Source: Tubiluchus corallicola
Taxonomy: Eukaryota; Priapulida; Priapulimorpha; Priapulimorphida; Tubiluchidae
Direction of reading: 5' to 3'
Length of the DNA stretch: 62,000 bases
NCBI GenBank assembly: GCA_030141605.1
Contig: JAQGDQ010000326.1
Location: forward strand, 1 to 62,000
Positions 25,945 through 36,728 of this stretch are shown piece after piece. How positions within the stretch are numbered: the first letter of the stretch is position 1; each line of letters begins with the position of its first letter. The notes under the pieces are model-generated. The model saw nothing but the letters and a program-made list of their open reading frames with translations, did no database searches and was not told the origin of the DNA. The position numbers and the translations under genes were made by a program.

Positions 25945-26482
25945 TAGACATAGACATAGAACATTTATTTTCTCCAATTAGTTTAACATCGAAAGTTTTT
26001 TAAATATTAAGTAATTATAATCATGGAGCAGGGCAGGGAAGGACCATAGAGTCATCTAGTCTCCTGTCCTTTCTTATAAATACATTAGTCTGTTAAAAAT
26101 TAACAGTGATGCTGCAGATAACAAAAACAAATAAGAAAAAAATAATAAAAACAGTATAAATGATACAAATTATCCAAAAAGAACTGAAAACAAAAAAATA
26201 ATAAAAGTTGGATACCAAAATCTAAACAAAACGATACAATTATTCAGTAATTGGGATTATTATGTGTAGTAGTTTCAAACGGGGTCTTATTAACAGGGGA
26301 ATTTGACAAAGGTTAGTGAGTAAAGTTAAAAAACTGAGAGTATGGAAAGACAAAATAAGTATCAAAAAAGTGTAATATAGAAAAATTTATGAGAAAAAGT
26401 AAGTATGAGAAAGAGCAACAATTATTTAGGAGATGAGGAGAAAAAAGAAAAGAAAAAAAACTTGCTAGCTTGCTTATTAGTC

Positions 26483-28752
26483 TTACAAGTTATGTACTAC
26501 AGGTATATATTCATTTAGTAAGATTTTTGTGTATTTTTTGGAAGCAGAAAATAAGCTACCTTCAAAGGTATCTTTTGGCAACGAATTCCATAATTTAACT
26601 CCTCGTAATTTTAAGCTATTCAAACCGTGTCGGGTAAAAAATCTCCACAAAATACTGTTCATTAGAAGCAGCTCTTGTGAAGTAGGAATGTATATCAGAA
26701 ACATTAGTGAAATATTCACTTAAAAGTTCTGGTAATAAACCAGCATTGAATTTATACATAAATTTGAACAACTCAAGATTGTAAATTTAAAATTTGTAAT
26801 TTTACGAATGATGGTGTAACATGATCATATTTGCGAGCAAAAGTTATTAATTTTACTATTTTGTTTTGTTGTGTCTGTATTAATTTTTGAATTGATGCAA
26901 AAGCTGTACCCTATTTTAAGATGGAATATTGTAAATAAGGGAAAATTAATAAATTATATAAAAGTTTCAGAATATATTGGTCAACGTAGTGAGTTATTTT
27001 TAAAATTATTCCGGTAATTCGACTTAATTTGTATGTTACGTGTTTTATATGTGGTTCCCATGTTAATTTGCTATCAATGAGTAGGCCCAAGTATTTGATG
27101 TTGTCTGTTTCTTCAATTTTTGTTTGTTTATTATAATATGAAATTTTGGATTATTAGCATTGTTAATTTGCTTGTTGTTGATTATCATAAATTTGTTTTT
27201 TTTGTAGTTAATTGACATCTGATTTGCCCTCATTCACAGGTCTATTTTCTTCGTTTCTTCATTAACAGATTTTTGCAGATTATTTATATTGAAATCAGAC
27301 ATGAACAAATTAGTGTCATCGGCAAATATTCAGGTTCGAAAGTTGCTGCATGTGGGAAGGTCATTAATATAAATTAAGAATAGAAGAGGTCCTAAATTAG
27401 AGCCTTGTGGTACTCCACACAAGATGTGTTTATAGTCTGACGATACATTGTTAATAGATATGAATTGTTTTCTGTTAGTTAGATATGACTGAATTAGTTG
27501 CAAATGTAGACCTCTGATGCCATAATGGTTTAATTTGTCTGTTAGTATACTATGCTGTACGGTATCAAAAGCTTTCGATAAGTCTAAAAATATTCCACAA
27601 TTCAGTAATTTTTTGTCAGTGTCTAGAGAGATCGTGTCTATTAATTCGGATACAGCAAGGGCAGTTGAATAATTTTTTCTGAAACCAAATTGGTATTTAC
27701 TTAGGATATTGCTTTTCACAACAAACTGGTATAATCTCTTGTAAATTAGCCTCTCAAAAACTTTTGATACTGGTAATAAGAGAGATATTGGTCTGTAATT
27801 GTCAGGTTCATGTGGAAAGCCAGTTTTACATAAAGGAATAACTTTCGCTATTTTTAATATATTTGGAAAAGTTTCAGTATTAACCGATTTATTAAACAGT
27901 AATGTGAGTATTGGTGAAATAATTTGACTTGCAGATTTAAAAGAAGATATTGGTATATTTTGTGGTCCTGGTGATTTGTTTGAATTAAGTGTATTTAAAA
28001 GTGTGCATGTTTCATTTTCAGTAATAGGATTAATGAAAAAAGAATTTGGGTTAGGATTTTTTAAAAAGTCAGTAAAATTAACTTTAGGTTTAGGTATTTT
28101 GGCAGCCATGTCCAGGCCTATATGGCAATATCATATGTATCTGTATAGTCCAAATTGTGCTTACTGGCAATATCATATGTATCTGTATAGTTCAAATTGT
28201 TTATTGTTAACTTACTTGGTGCTTGACGTGCTTTTGAATCAGTTTTTATAATACTGTTTATTGTTTTCCAAGTTTTTTCCATGTTATTCTTATGTTTTTG
28301 CAGTGTTTCAGTGTAATATTGCTTTTTTGATGATTCTTTGACATGATTCTTTGATTTAATTTGTTAGAGTAGGCTTTGTAATAGATTTGTTTGTATAAAT
28401 TATTTGAGAGTTTGTGTGATTTGTAAAGACGTGATCTGGTTTTAATACTATTTAAAATTCCCTTAGTAATCCATGGTTTTTGAAATGTAATAGTGTCTTT
28501 CCTAGACAAAGTTTGCAAAGGAGAGTGATTATTAAACACATTGAAGAGTATTTCATTAAATTTGCTAAATCCCTCATTAGTTTCCAAGTCATTAAAATTT
28601 ATTTTGGCTAATTCTAGCTGCAGGTTATTTAAAAAATCTTGTTCAGTTGAATTTTTAAAATTTCTTGTGGTGATTTTGTTGGATTTCATTTTCAGTTTAG
28701 TATGCTTTATAATTGCAAATATAGGAAGATGATCTGCTACTTGATAAAGCAA
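26483..28752 (-). pseudogene. LINE ORF2 relic: linker and reverse transcriptase (copy C)
   Basis: Covers the linker after the endonuclease (28258-28752, with the LSRKDTITFQKPWIT motif), the RT fingers and palm (27330-28109) and the C-terminal part (26483-26719). RT motifs in order: NIPISSFKSASQ, NYRPISLLLPVSK, FGFRKNYSTALA, LDLSKAFDTVQHS and GVPQGSNLGPLLFLIYIND. A TGA at 27330-27332 interrupts the chain two residues before IFADD. Further frame breaks occur between 26720 and 27300. Near 28124-28207 a 42 bp tandem duplication and a loss of about 25 bases, relative to copy A, disrupt the linker-RT junction. Confidence 0.88.
28124..28207. repeat. 42 bp tandem duplication inside LINE copy C
   Basis: GGCAATATCATATGTATCTG at 28124 recurs at 28166 with its downstream sequence, giving two units of 42 bp. 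Copy A has a single unit (about 200-226 on its coding strand), so the duplication arose in this copy after insertion or in its immediate source. Confidence 0.8.
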
Positions 28753-28780
28753 AATTCCAGGTGTTACGTGGTTGGTGAGG

Positions 28781-29558
28781 TCATTTTATGTAAATATGAT
28801 CAATGAGTGTATTAGTGTGATGAGTTATTCTTGATGGTTTAGTTATAATTGGCACGAAATTATTAGAGAATAACATGTTTGTATAATTTGTCACTAAGGT
28901 TTTGCTGTCACTATGAAGTAAATTAATATTTATGTCACCGCATATATAGCAAAATTTGTTAGTTCTGTTAATTAAAGATAATTTGCTTTCTAGTTCTTCA
29001 TGAAATTCTTCGATGTTAGTATTTGGCTGCCTGTAGATGACTCCAAATAAAATGTTTTTGATGTTGGGTGGAGTTCCTATTTCGATCCACATATTCTCCA
29101 GTCGCATATGGTTTGTGGACCCATTTTTACAGTCTGAGTTGTGTATTTTGTATTTAGGCATTTCCGAAAAAATCATTTAGTTTCTGATATACAATCCCAC
29201 ATCCCACATTGGTTGTAGAGTAATCACGAATAAATTGATACCCAGGTAAGGGTGTAAGAAAAATATGATCTTTTTTTAAACAGGTTTCACTTAGTGCTAT
29301 AATGTCAGGAGGGCTTTGAAAGTGTAAAAGAATGTCTAACATACTACTGTAATTTTTGTTTATACTACTGACATTAAAACTCACAAAAGTGAAATCCGTA
29401 CTGGTATTCGCTAAGTTATCTTGACTAGATAGAGTTGAAAGTTTATAATAATTACTTTCTTGATAAGGAAGAAAGTTATCAGGATCATTATTATTAGTGG
29501 AAAAGTTAGTAAACGTAGAAAACTCACGCAAAGAAGGTAGACTAGTCAGAGTCGACAT
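28781..29558 (-). pseudogene. LINE ORF2 APE-type endonuclease relic (copy C)
   Basis: Two overlapping frames together give the endonuclease: FNVSSINKNYSSMLDIL, PDIIALSETCL (catalytic Glu), then after a frame break near 29165 LENMWIEIG, FGVIYRQPNTN, YICGDININLL, SRITHHTNTLIDHIYI and, in the next frame, VADHLPIF with the Asp-His pair. The order matches copy B. Function is lost through the frame breaks. Confidence 0.85.
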
Positions 29559-29566
29559 GGATACAT

Positions 29567-29791
29567 CTATTCTAAAAAATTCTTGTATATCCTCATTTGG
29601 AAGGGGAAAATATCATTTAAGCATTTAATACAATAATAAATATCATTATTACTACCTAATATATTGAATTGCTTAATTGTCAGAGCAGTGCATCTTAAAT
29701 GGGTCCACTGATGACAATTATCACAGTTAATAGAATTTTCATTATATCTACCGGGTATAGCACATTTATTGCATGGGTGCCTAACTGGCAT
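29567..29791 (-). pseudogene. LINE-encoded PHD-type zinc finger (start of ORF2, copy C)
   Basis: Near the N terminus of ORF2, a C4HC3-type PHD finger can be read: CNKC, then CDNC, the WTHLRC segment carrying the His and Cys, and CIKC. PHD fingers bind histone tails in host proteins. After the finger the frame shifts once (near TTTCCCC at about 29605), and the other frame continues PNEDIQEFF then IDVSMSTLTS directly into the endonuclease, so the finger belongs to the same polyprotein. Copy B keeps the last part of the same domain. Confidence 0.75.
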
Positions 29792-29816
29792 TTATAATAT
29801 TTACATTTTTTACACC

Positions 29817-30763
29817 TTAACTTGTTTTATTCACTACTTTGCGGAAATCTGCTTGTGTTTCTCTGGCAAGCACTTCACTTTCATCATTGTATTTTAATAA
29901 AATTCTACCACTTTTGGTCCACAAATATTTAAAACGTTTTTCTTTTTTGAATTGCTTAACATCATAAAATAGTTGTGTTCGTTTTTGAGTCAAACTCTCA
30001 TTAATGTACATTCTCTGCCTTCCATAATGGTATCTCCCAGTAGGTAAATCGCTGGTTTATCCGACTTCGCCTCTTTTCTTATACATCTCATCCCTCTTGG
30101 TTTTCCTAACAAACTTCAATATGATTTTTGGTGTTTCTTTGCTTATGTTTGTCGGTAATCTGTGCGACACACTGATGCCACTGTCATCTTTTTGCACTCC
30201 CATCATGTTTGCTGTATCTTTCACAATTTCATCTGTATTTTCTCCCTTTGTCTCAGTTATCCCACTAATCTCCAAACACTCTTTCCTACTATATTGTTCT
30301 AATCTGTCAATGGTTGCATCTTTGTCTTTAACCGACTCTTGTAATGTAGCAACAGTTAACTCTAGGGATTTTACTTTAGATGTAAGTGAGTTTACCTGTG
30401 TGACTACGCCTGAAATTTCTTTTTTCATGTCCTCAAAGCTGTTTGAAATAAACTGTTGCGATTGCTTAATTTCTTCTGTTTCTTCAGAAAATTTTCTGTC
30501 TAATGCACTAACCTGCTCTTGTAAGCTTCGAATGGCATTCAAACATTGTTGGCTGACCGACTGATCACTTGCTGCGTTGTGTTGTTTTCTATTGACTGGG
30601 TATTCGTTGGTAAATTTTGCGTAGTATCAGCTGTTTGTTCCGAAGCCGTTTGCTTTCCCGCCATATTTGAATTGTTTGGCGCTTTACTAGTGGAAGCGTT
30701 TTGTGCATTCATCTTAGCAACAGACTGCGTTCTTTTGGGGTTTTTCGATCCTCGTGTCTCCAT
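29817..30763 (-). pseudogene. LINE ORF1 relic (coiled-coil RNA-binding-type protein)
   Basis: ORF1 of copy C. A basic, Asn/Thr/Gln-rich N terminus (METRGSKNPKRTQSVAK start, 30763) is followed, after a frame change near 30540, by a long coiled coil (SLQEQVSALDRKFSEE; VNSLTSKVKSLELTVATLQE), then the segment EQYSRKECLEISGI typical of the RNA-binding-type domain seen in L1-like ORF1 proteins, SVSHRLP and ILKFVRKTKRDEMYKKR. An in-frame TAA near 30060 interrupts it, and it resumes with DLPTGRYHYGRQRMYINES and the C-terminal YLWTKSGRILLK. A role as nucleic-acid chaperone is inferred from the family. Confidence 0.8.
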
Positions 30764-30870
30764 TATATCACGATCAATTATAATGAGCTTAGATAAACGT
30801 TTAAATTTTTCGTAAGAACTTTAAATTTAATGATTTTTGTCAGAAGCTCAATCAAAGACAAACTGCTGTT

Positions 30871-31961
30871 ATTGCGCCACAGCGCCACCTGATATTGGTC
30901 CTGGAAAGGTTTAAGGCTTGACATTGGTCCTGGAAATTTTCATTTATTTGTGCAACAAGTAATGCAGTATAAACTAATCAGAGTAGAGTTGGGAAAACCA
31001 AAAGTGACCAAAACCAAAAAAAAAGTTCACCTAGCATTTGTTTTTTAAATAACTTACAGTAAGTTCTTACTTAACGATGCTAACGAAGTTTTAGCAAAGT
31101 TGCAAACACAGTTAAATGAAGACATAGTCACATACATACATAGACATTTATTTTCTCCAATAATGTCACAAATTACATTTTACCAAAAAACTTTACTTTA
31201 TCCATGGAGACATGGTAAATGACTAGAAACATTGTGTTGCACTACAATAGCAAAAATCATTGCCTATGTTAACTATACAGTAACATTTCAAGGTACTAAT
31301 GGTCTCCTCACCAGATATTCAAAATAGATATTAAGCTTAAATGATCGCTTTTTGCCCTTTCAATCTTTCCTGGATGCTTTACTTGTGTTAACTATTTCAA
31401 CAGATGGTGGCACTAACGGTACGATTCGGAAGATGGTATCGTATCATCATGTGCATGCGCCAGCAATGGAGTATCAATTCGTGGTCAGGTTCCCTCAATT
31501 AAAATTACAAGAACTTTATAAGATTGTAATACTTGCTTCATATAACAAAAAATAATGTAAAAGCTTTTTGTCATTTTTTGCATTTTCACTCAATAGCCAT
31601 ATAGAGTAAAACATTCTCTTATGGCCCATTTTAAAATTAAATTATGATTTGTAGTGGTGTTACAGCAGATATTTGTAATTTAGACTTACAAGGCTATATA
31701 AACATACCCTATCCTCACAATAGACGATTGAAAGTAGTTCTTCAGTATATTCCGTAATTATGATCATCACAGGTATGACTATGAGTATAATATTTTTTTG
31801 CAGAACTTGGTCAAGAGTGGTTGAGTCAAACTTATAGGACTTAGTGAAATTCCTATGCAAAAATAAAAGATATATTACTGGATGTGTTGAAAAATGTACA
31901 GCAAACTTTCGTGACAATTGGAATACAATAAGTTTGGAGTGAAACGTACAAAACTGCAGCC
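30871..31961. promoter_or_regulatory. CNOT7 upstream region
   Basis: Between the 5' end of LINE copy C and the CNOT7 start codon. By position it holds the CNOT7 promoter and 5' UTR, plus the orphan LINE tail at 31134-31250. An ATTGGTCCTGGAAA unit is present twice near 30893-30940. No core promoter motif is assigned. Confidence 0.35.
31134..31250 (-). mobile_element. Orphan LINE 3'-end remnant
   Basis: The stretch starting CATACATAGACATTTATTTTCTCC repeats the 3' tail and adjacent sequence of copy C (plus-strand view near 25949-25976), then runs into different sequence with a CCATGGAGACATGG palindrome-like box near 31202. It looks like a severely 5'-truncated insertion. The far boundary is uncertain. 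Confidence 0.45.
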
Positions 31962-34900
31962 ATGCCGGTATCAACTAATTCATCGAGCAATGCATTAAAG
32001 ACAAACGAAGAATGCGGTATTCGTGATGTCTGGGCACACAATTTGGAAGATGAGTTTAAGACAATCAGAAGAGTTATTCACAAGTATCCATATGTTGCAA
32101 TGGTAAGCACTAAATTTTGCTATTAAATTCATGACGTTTTATTGGAGGACATTTTATATCAGTTTCTCATTCATTTGATTTTTCTGTTTAAAAAATGCAT
32201 TAAAAATATACTTTTTGTTGGTAGCCCTACTTGCTAAAAATCTGCTCTGATATTATTACTTTTGAGTTTAGGTTGGAAGCTAAACTGTTTTAAATTATAA
32301 AAATGTCTTAGAATACCACATTTCTTAAAGTATTATTTTCTTTTTTATTGCCATTTATACACATATTAAAATAATATAAAAGAAAGAAATTAGCAGATGC
32401 AAGCCAAAATAAAATTTATAAAACAGTGCCCTAGAATTGAATACATCTCATTAAAAGGAACCTAATAAAATGTAACTAAATATGAATTATATACTATATA
32501 CAGCACATTTTATACAATAATATGGTACTGAGAGAACCAATTAGGCCTATGATAATCTTACATGGACAAAGTTATAGTAAGGCAGCACATTAACATTAGC
32601 TAGTCGATTGCTAAAAACTGACAAACTAGTAGCATTAACTACATGAGAATCCAGAGCAATTTGTATATTAGACCATATTAGACCATTACAGTGTTCCCTC
32701 GCTACTTCATGGTTCGTTTATCGCGGACTCGCTGTTTTGCGGGTTTTCAAAAATGTTAATGTAAAATATTTATCGCGGTATTTTCGCTGTTTTGTGGGTT
32801 TTTACTGTACTCCGTCTAAAGTATTTTTGCACATGCGTAGTACGTATTGTACAGTAATGTAAAGATTTGATGAATTTTGCATAAAACATCACAAAATGTA
32901 TAAAAATATATCAAAATATTAATTTTAACATTAAAAGAATATTATAAATCATAAAAAATATCATTTACAGTAAATAGTGTATTTATTCGGCGGATGACTA
33001 CACACCAAAAACGAAATGTAGTACTTGCACGCTAAAATAAGCATAGCGTCCCTACTTCGCGGAAATTCACTTATCGCGGGTGGGCTTGGAACGGAACACC
33101 CGCTATAAGTGAGGGAACATTGTATTTTCTATTGTATGCATGCACATTTTTAGGAATAATATTTTTTATAAAACCAATTACTCAAATAATACTATGTCAT
33201 AATTCTTGGAATGCCATGGCACGAATATTTTCAGTTACCTCATTAGTCTAAGATAAGTCTTCAGTTGTATTACATATAGATTAGTTTACTGATTATTTTT
33301 AGGACACAGAGTTTCCAGGAGTAGTAGCTCGTCCTATAGGAGAATTCCGGAGTACAGCAGACTATCAGTATCAGTTGTTACGATGTAACGTCAACTTGCT
33401 GAGAATTATCCAGCTTGGGTTAACATTCCTGGACGAAAATGGTCAAACGCCCCCAATGTATTCAACGTGGCAGTTTAATTTTAAATTTAATCTGACGTAA
33501 GCAAAGTTAAATTATTTTGTATGTACGAAAGTACGAATTTTTTGTAAATTGTATAATTACTCATTAATTTAAGTATTGAGAGTGATCTCACCTGCTATAC
33601 CTGATGTCACTGAAGTCTGCAGTGTTGCTGTTTATTTTGTGATATGCATTTGCATTGATAGTGATTTTTAATTCTAGTAGTTGTAAATGACGAACACCCC
33701 AGGCAGGCACAAAAAAGACTGAGACATTCTAAGGTCAATGTCCCCATATAAAATTTGCTTGAATGCACATAGTCAGTGCTGTTAGATTCGCTTCGTTTGC
33801 TTTAAGCAGCTGAAGTCTCTCATGTGACAGTGACAGTTTTACAGCTGAAGTCAAACTAAATTAGATAGCAATTATTGTTTTACATTTTTTACAGTGAAAT
33901 GTGTCCAACAGTCACAAATGCCTTCAAAGCAACAGTTGTCATTAGAGCAGTGGTTATTTAGGTAATAATACTGTATATGCTGTGCCAGGCAGGTTTACCA
34001 TAGCTTGAGCCCACATTTTGAAAAACTATGTGGCCCTCCGCCGACTGTGTTACACAAAAAACACTGCATATATACCAGTAATAATTTTGTTATTATAAAA
34101 TTAAGTACTAGAGAAGGGATGGACATCTGGCAGCCCCATGGATGACAAAACTTTTTCTAGATTTTATTAACTTTAAAAAATGATCAGCATTGAAGTCCTA
34201 CGCCTGTCTTTAATACAGAGATTGCTCCAACTGAGTGAAAAAGAAATGTCTTTTACTTATAACTGAGTGCAGTGTCCGGTGGGTCTCACTATTGGAACTA
34301 ATTTAAAGGCTATATATTGGAAGGTAAATCTATATTATAATTTTAGGGAGGACATGTATGCTCAAGATTCCATTGACCTTTTAACCAATTCCGGGATTCA
34401 GTTTAAAGACCACGAAAAAGATGGAATTGACCCTCAAGACTTTGCAGAATTGTTGATGACATCAGGAATTGTTTTATCAGACAAGGTTTTCTGGTTATCT
34501 TTTCATAGGTGAGAATAGTTTTGTTTTAAATTTTTTTAGTTATGTTTATTCATTATAGCTCCTTTTTTGAGTGATAAATTTGTAACATGCTCTAGCTTCC
34601 AATGTTTGCAAAAAAGCAGTCTTCTTATTTTGATCTAAATTAAATTCAAAGGTGATAACAAAAAAAAGAAATAATAGCAGCATCAGTGCTGAACAAAAAA
34701 TCAATAATTCTGCTGCAGAGCACCCAGAATGTTGACGGAAACACTGAGAAATGGGCAAACCATTTTACGGTGTCAATGTTCACAGTTTTTATACATGTAA
34801 AATAAGCTGTAAGCATCTGCATTTCTACAGTTGCAAATGAACTTAATCTAGATTTTCAATTAAATTTTTGTAGACCTAAGCAAGCAGAGAAAACAGAAGA

Positions 34901-36252
34901 TTTCATTATACATATATGTATGGTAGTAATTTCTTTGCAGAAACAAGAACCATATTTAACACTTGCAATTTATTTGCAGATGTGCACAAGTGTAAAACAT
35001 TGCTTAGAAACTTTTAACAGTGCATATTTTATTTTCAGTGGCTATGATTTTGGCTACATGTTAAATTTGTTAACAAATACGAAAATGCCAGCTGAAGAAC
35101 CGGACTTTTTTGAGCTGCTGAGATTATATTTTCCTGTCATATATGATGTGAAGTATTTAATGAAGAGCTGTAAAAACCTAAAGGGTGGTCTACAGGAGGT
35201 TGCAGAACAGTTAGAGGTATTATTTCAGATTATGATTTAAAAGCAAATCATGTTTTTGTTATATGAAGCTCAGCTGAAAGGTTAATTAGTTGATTGTAAA
35301 AGCATAATGTCAAAATCCAATACTTAATGTGTACGGAAGTTTCTTACCACTACCTTGCTGATTTTCCCTGCTTGTTCTGAGTTTGGCTTTGAAGCCATGG
35401 CTTATCAAAAGCTGTAAAATGGCATACCAACCTGCTGTTTCTCTACCATGCAGGTGTCAGTATGCTAGCAAAAGCAGTTTATTTAGTGAATAGTCAACTT
35501 GTTACTGATTGGCTGTTTCTATAGTACAATGGTGATACGACTGGATGGATCAATACAAGGTAGCAGTAGGCAGTAGATTTCTCATTATTGATCACATTAT
35601 GGAAAAAAATTAATCTTGCTTATGTTGTCTTCACAGACTTACCTTGACTGAAGTCCAAATTGTGTACAAATTTTTTGACATTTTTGCTAAGCTTATTTCT
35701 CTAATGAAAATTATTAAATGTCATGTAGCTTTTGCAACCTAACATTAGTTAATGATTGCATTTTCACATTACAGCTAGAAAGAATAGGCCCTCAACATCA
35801 GGCCGGCAGTGATAGTTTATTAACTGGTGCAGCTTTCTTCAAAATGCGTGAGGTATGATCTTTATCATTTTTATTGCTCGAGCTTTCCTGGACTCATTAT
35901 TACTGCCTACATATGCGATTCCTGTGTGACGTAGATTTGTAGTTAGCCACTAGTTCGGTAGTTGATTCCCACTAGTAATTTATAATTTTCATAAGCACTG
36001 TTATTTCGTATAATTGAATAACAACGTGAAACTATTGTAAATTTTTCGCATGTGTAATTTTTCCAATATAATTTATTACAGATGTTCTTTGAGGATAACA
36101 TAGATGATGCAAAGTACTGTGGACATCTTTACGGCTTAGGTACGTCTTATGTAGTTAATGGTAATTCAAACAACACTGTCAATTCTGACTCTAACCAACT
36201 GGACCAGCCTCCTACCACATCAGCTACTCCATCATTGTCATCATCAACATGA
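31962..36252 (+). CDS. CNOT7: CCR4-NOT deadenylase subunit CNOT7/CAF1 (complete, six coding exons)
   Basis: DEDD-family 3'-5' exoribonuclease that shortens mRNA poly(A) tails within the CCR4-NOT complex. Exons: 31962-32102, 33303-33496, 34347-34508, 35039-35216, 35775-35852, 36082-36252; 924 nt, 307 aa, all phases consistent. Catalytic residues are all present: Asp48 and Glu50 in [11 protein letters not shown], Asp169 in SGYDFGY, His233 and Asp238 in [12 protein letters not shown]. Each is shifted by +8 from human numbering because of a longer N terminus ([17 protein letters not shown]). The blocks [33 protein letters not shown] and [13 protein letters not shown] are nearly identical to the vertebrate protein. 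The C-terminal tail is Ser/Thr/Asn-rich and not conserved. Head-to-head neighbour: VPS37A. CNOT7 and CNOT8 are one gene in most invertebrates, so CNOT7/8 is the safest orthology. Confidence 0.97.
32689..33122. mobile_element. Tigger/pogo-type MITE, short copy
   Basis: Related end to end to the element at 15001-15683: starts CAGTGTTCCCTCGCTACTTC, ends with the inverse (one mismatch, CATTG), and is flanked by TA on both sides. Shared landmarks include TATCGCGGTATTTTCGCTG, GCGTAGTACGTATTG and TTATTCGGCGGAT. About 250 bp in the middle of the long copy is missing here. It lies in CNOT7 intron 1. Confidence 0.85.
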
Positions 36253-36722
36253 CGACTGTGATCTTATCTTGGTAATGAGCAAGTGTATGCGTTATCATAA
36301 AATTTGAGCATATTTGTCAGTGGTTAATTTGTGTTCTCTTGCACCTAGGCTAGCATGCTGTTAGTCGGAATGAGGTGACAGAAAATCATTGCAATTCAGT
36401 TATTGCTGCGCGATACTAATAGCCTGATTTTCTGGTATCATCATCATCCGATCAGCTATAGTTATTGAATTCTGATTGTTCTTGAAACTCGAACTGCATT
36501 TCTTAAATTGTTTATTTTGGAAGAGTAAGTTGTTCAGTCACAGATTATCAACTGCAACTGATTTGTTTCAGCTGTTGTCTTTTTTGAATTTACAACCTCA
36601 AAACAAAACATGCTTATGGTAATCAAAACTAAACATACCTGCAGTAAATGATTTTAATTAGCATGTGTATCAAGCAGGAGAAATGTAAACCTGTTTACAG
36701 TTCGATTAGTGAAATTAATCTG

Positions 36723-36728
36723 AATAAA
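36723..36728 (+). terminator. Candidate proximal poly(A) signal for CNOT7
   Basis: AATAAA about 470 bases after the stop codon. Position is plausible, but such hexamers are common in this AT-rich sequence. Confidence 0.35.

Larger units (their letters stand above)
25945..30870 (-). mobile_element. Nearly full-length LINE, copy C, broken
   Basis: A minus-strand non-LTR element. Its 3' end is at about 25948-25965 with the TCTATG-type tail (reads CATAGACATAGAAC on the plus strand). The 3' UTR runs to about 26460, followed by ORF2 (RT, linker, endonuclease, PHD finger) up to 29791, then ORF1 (29817-30763) and a short 5' UTR ending near 30870. It is close in sequence to copy A. Several frameshifts, an in-frame stop in ORF1 and a stop before the RT catalytic box make it inactive. 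It lies between the divergent genes VPS37A and CNOT7. Confidence 0.9.
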
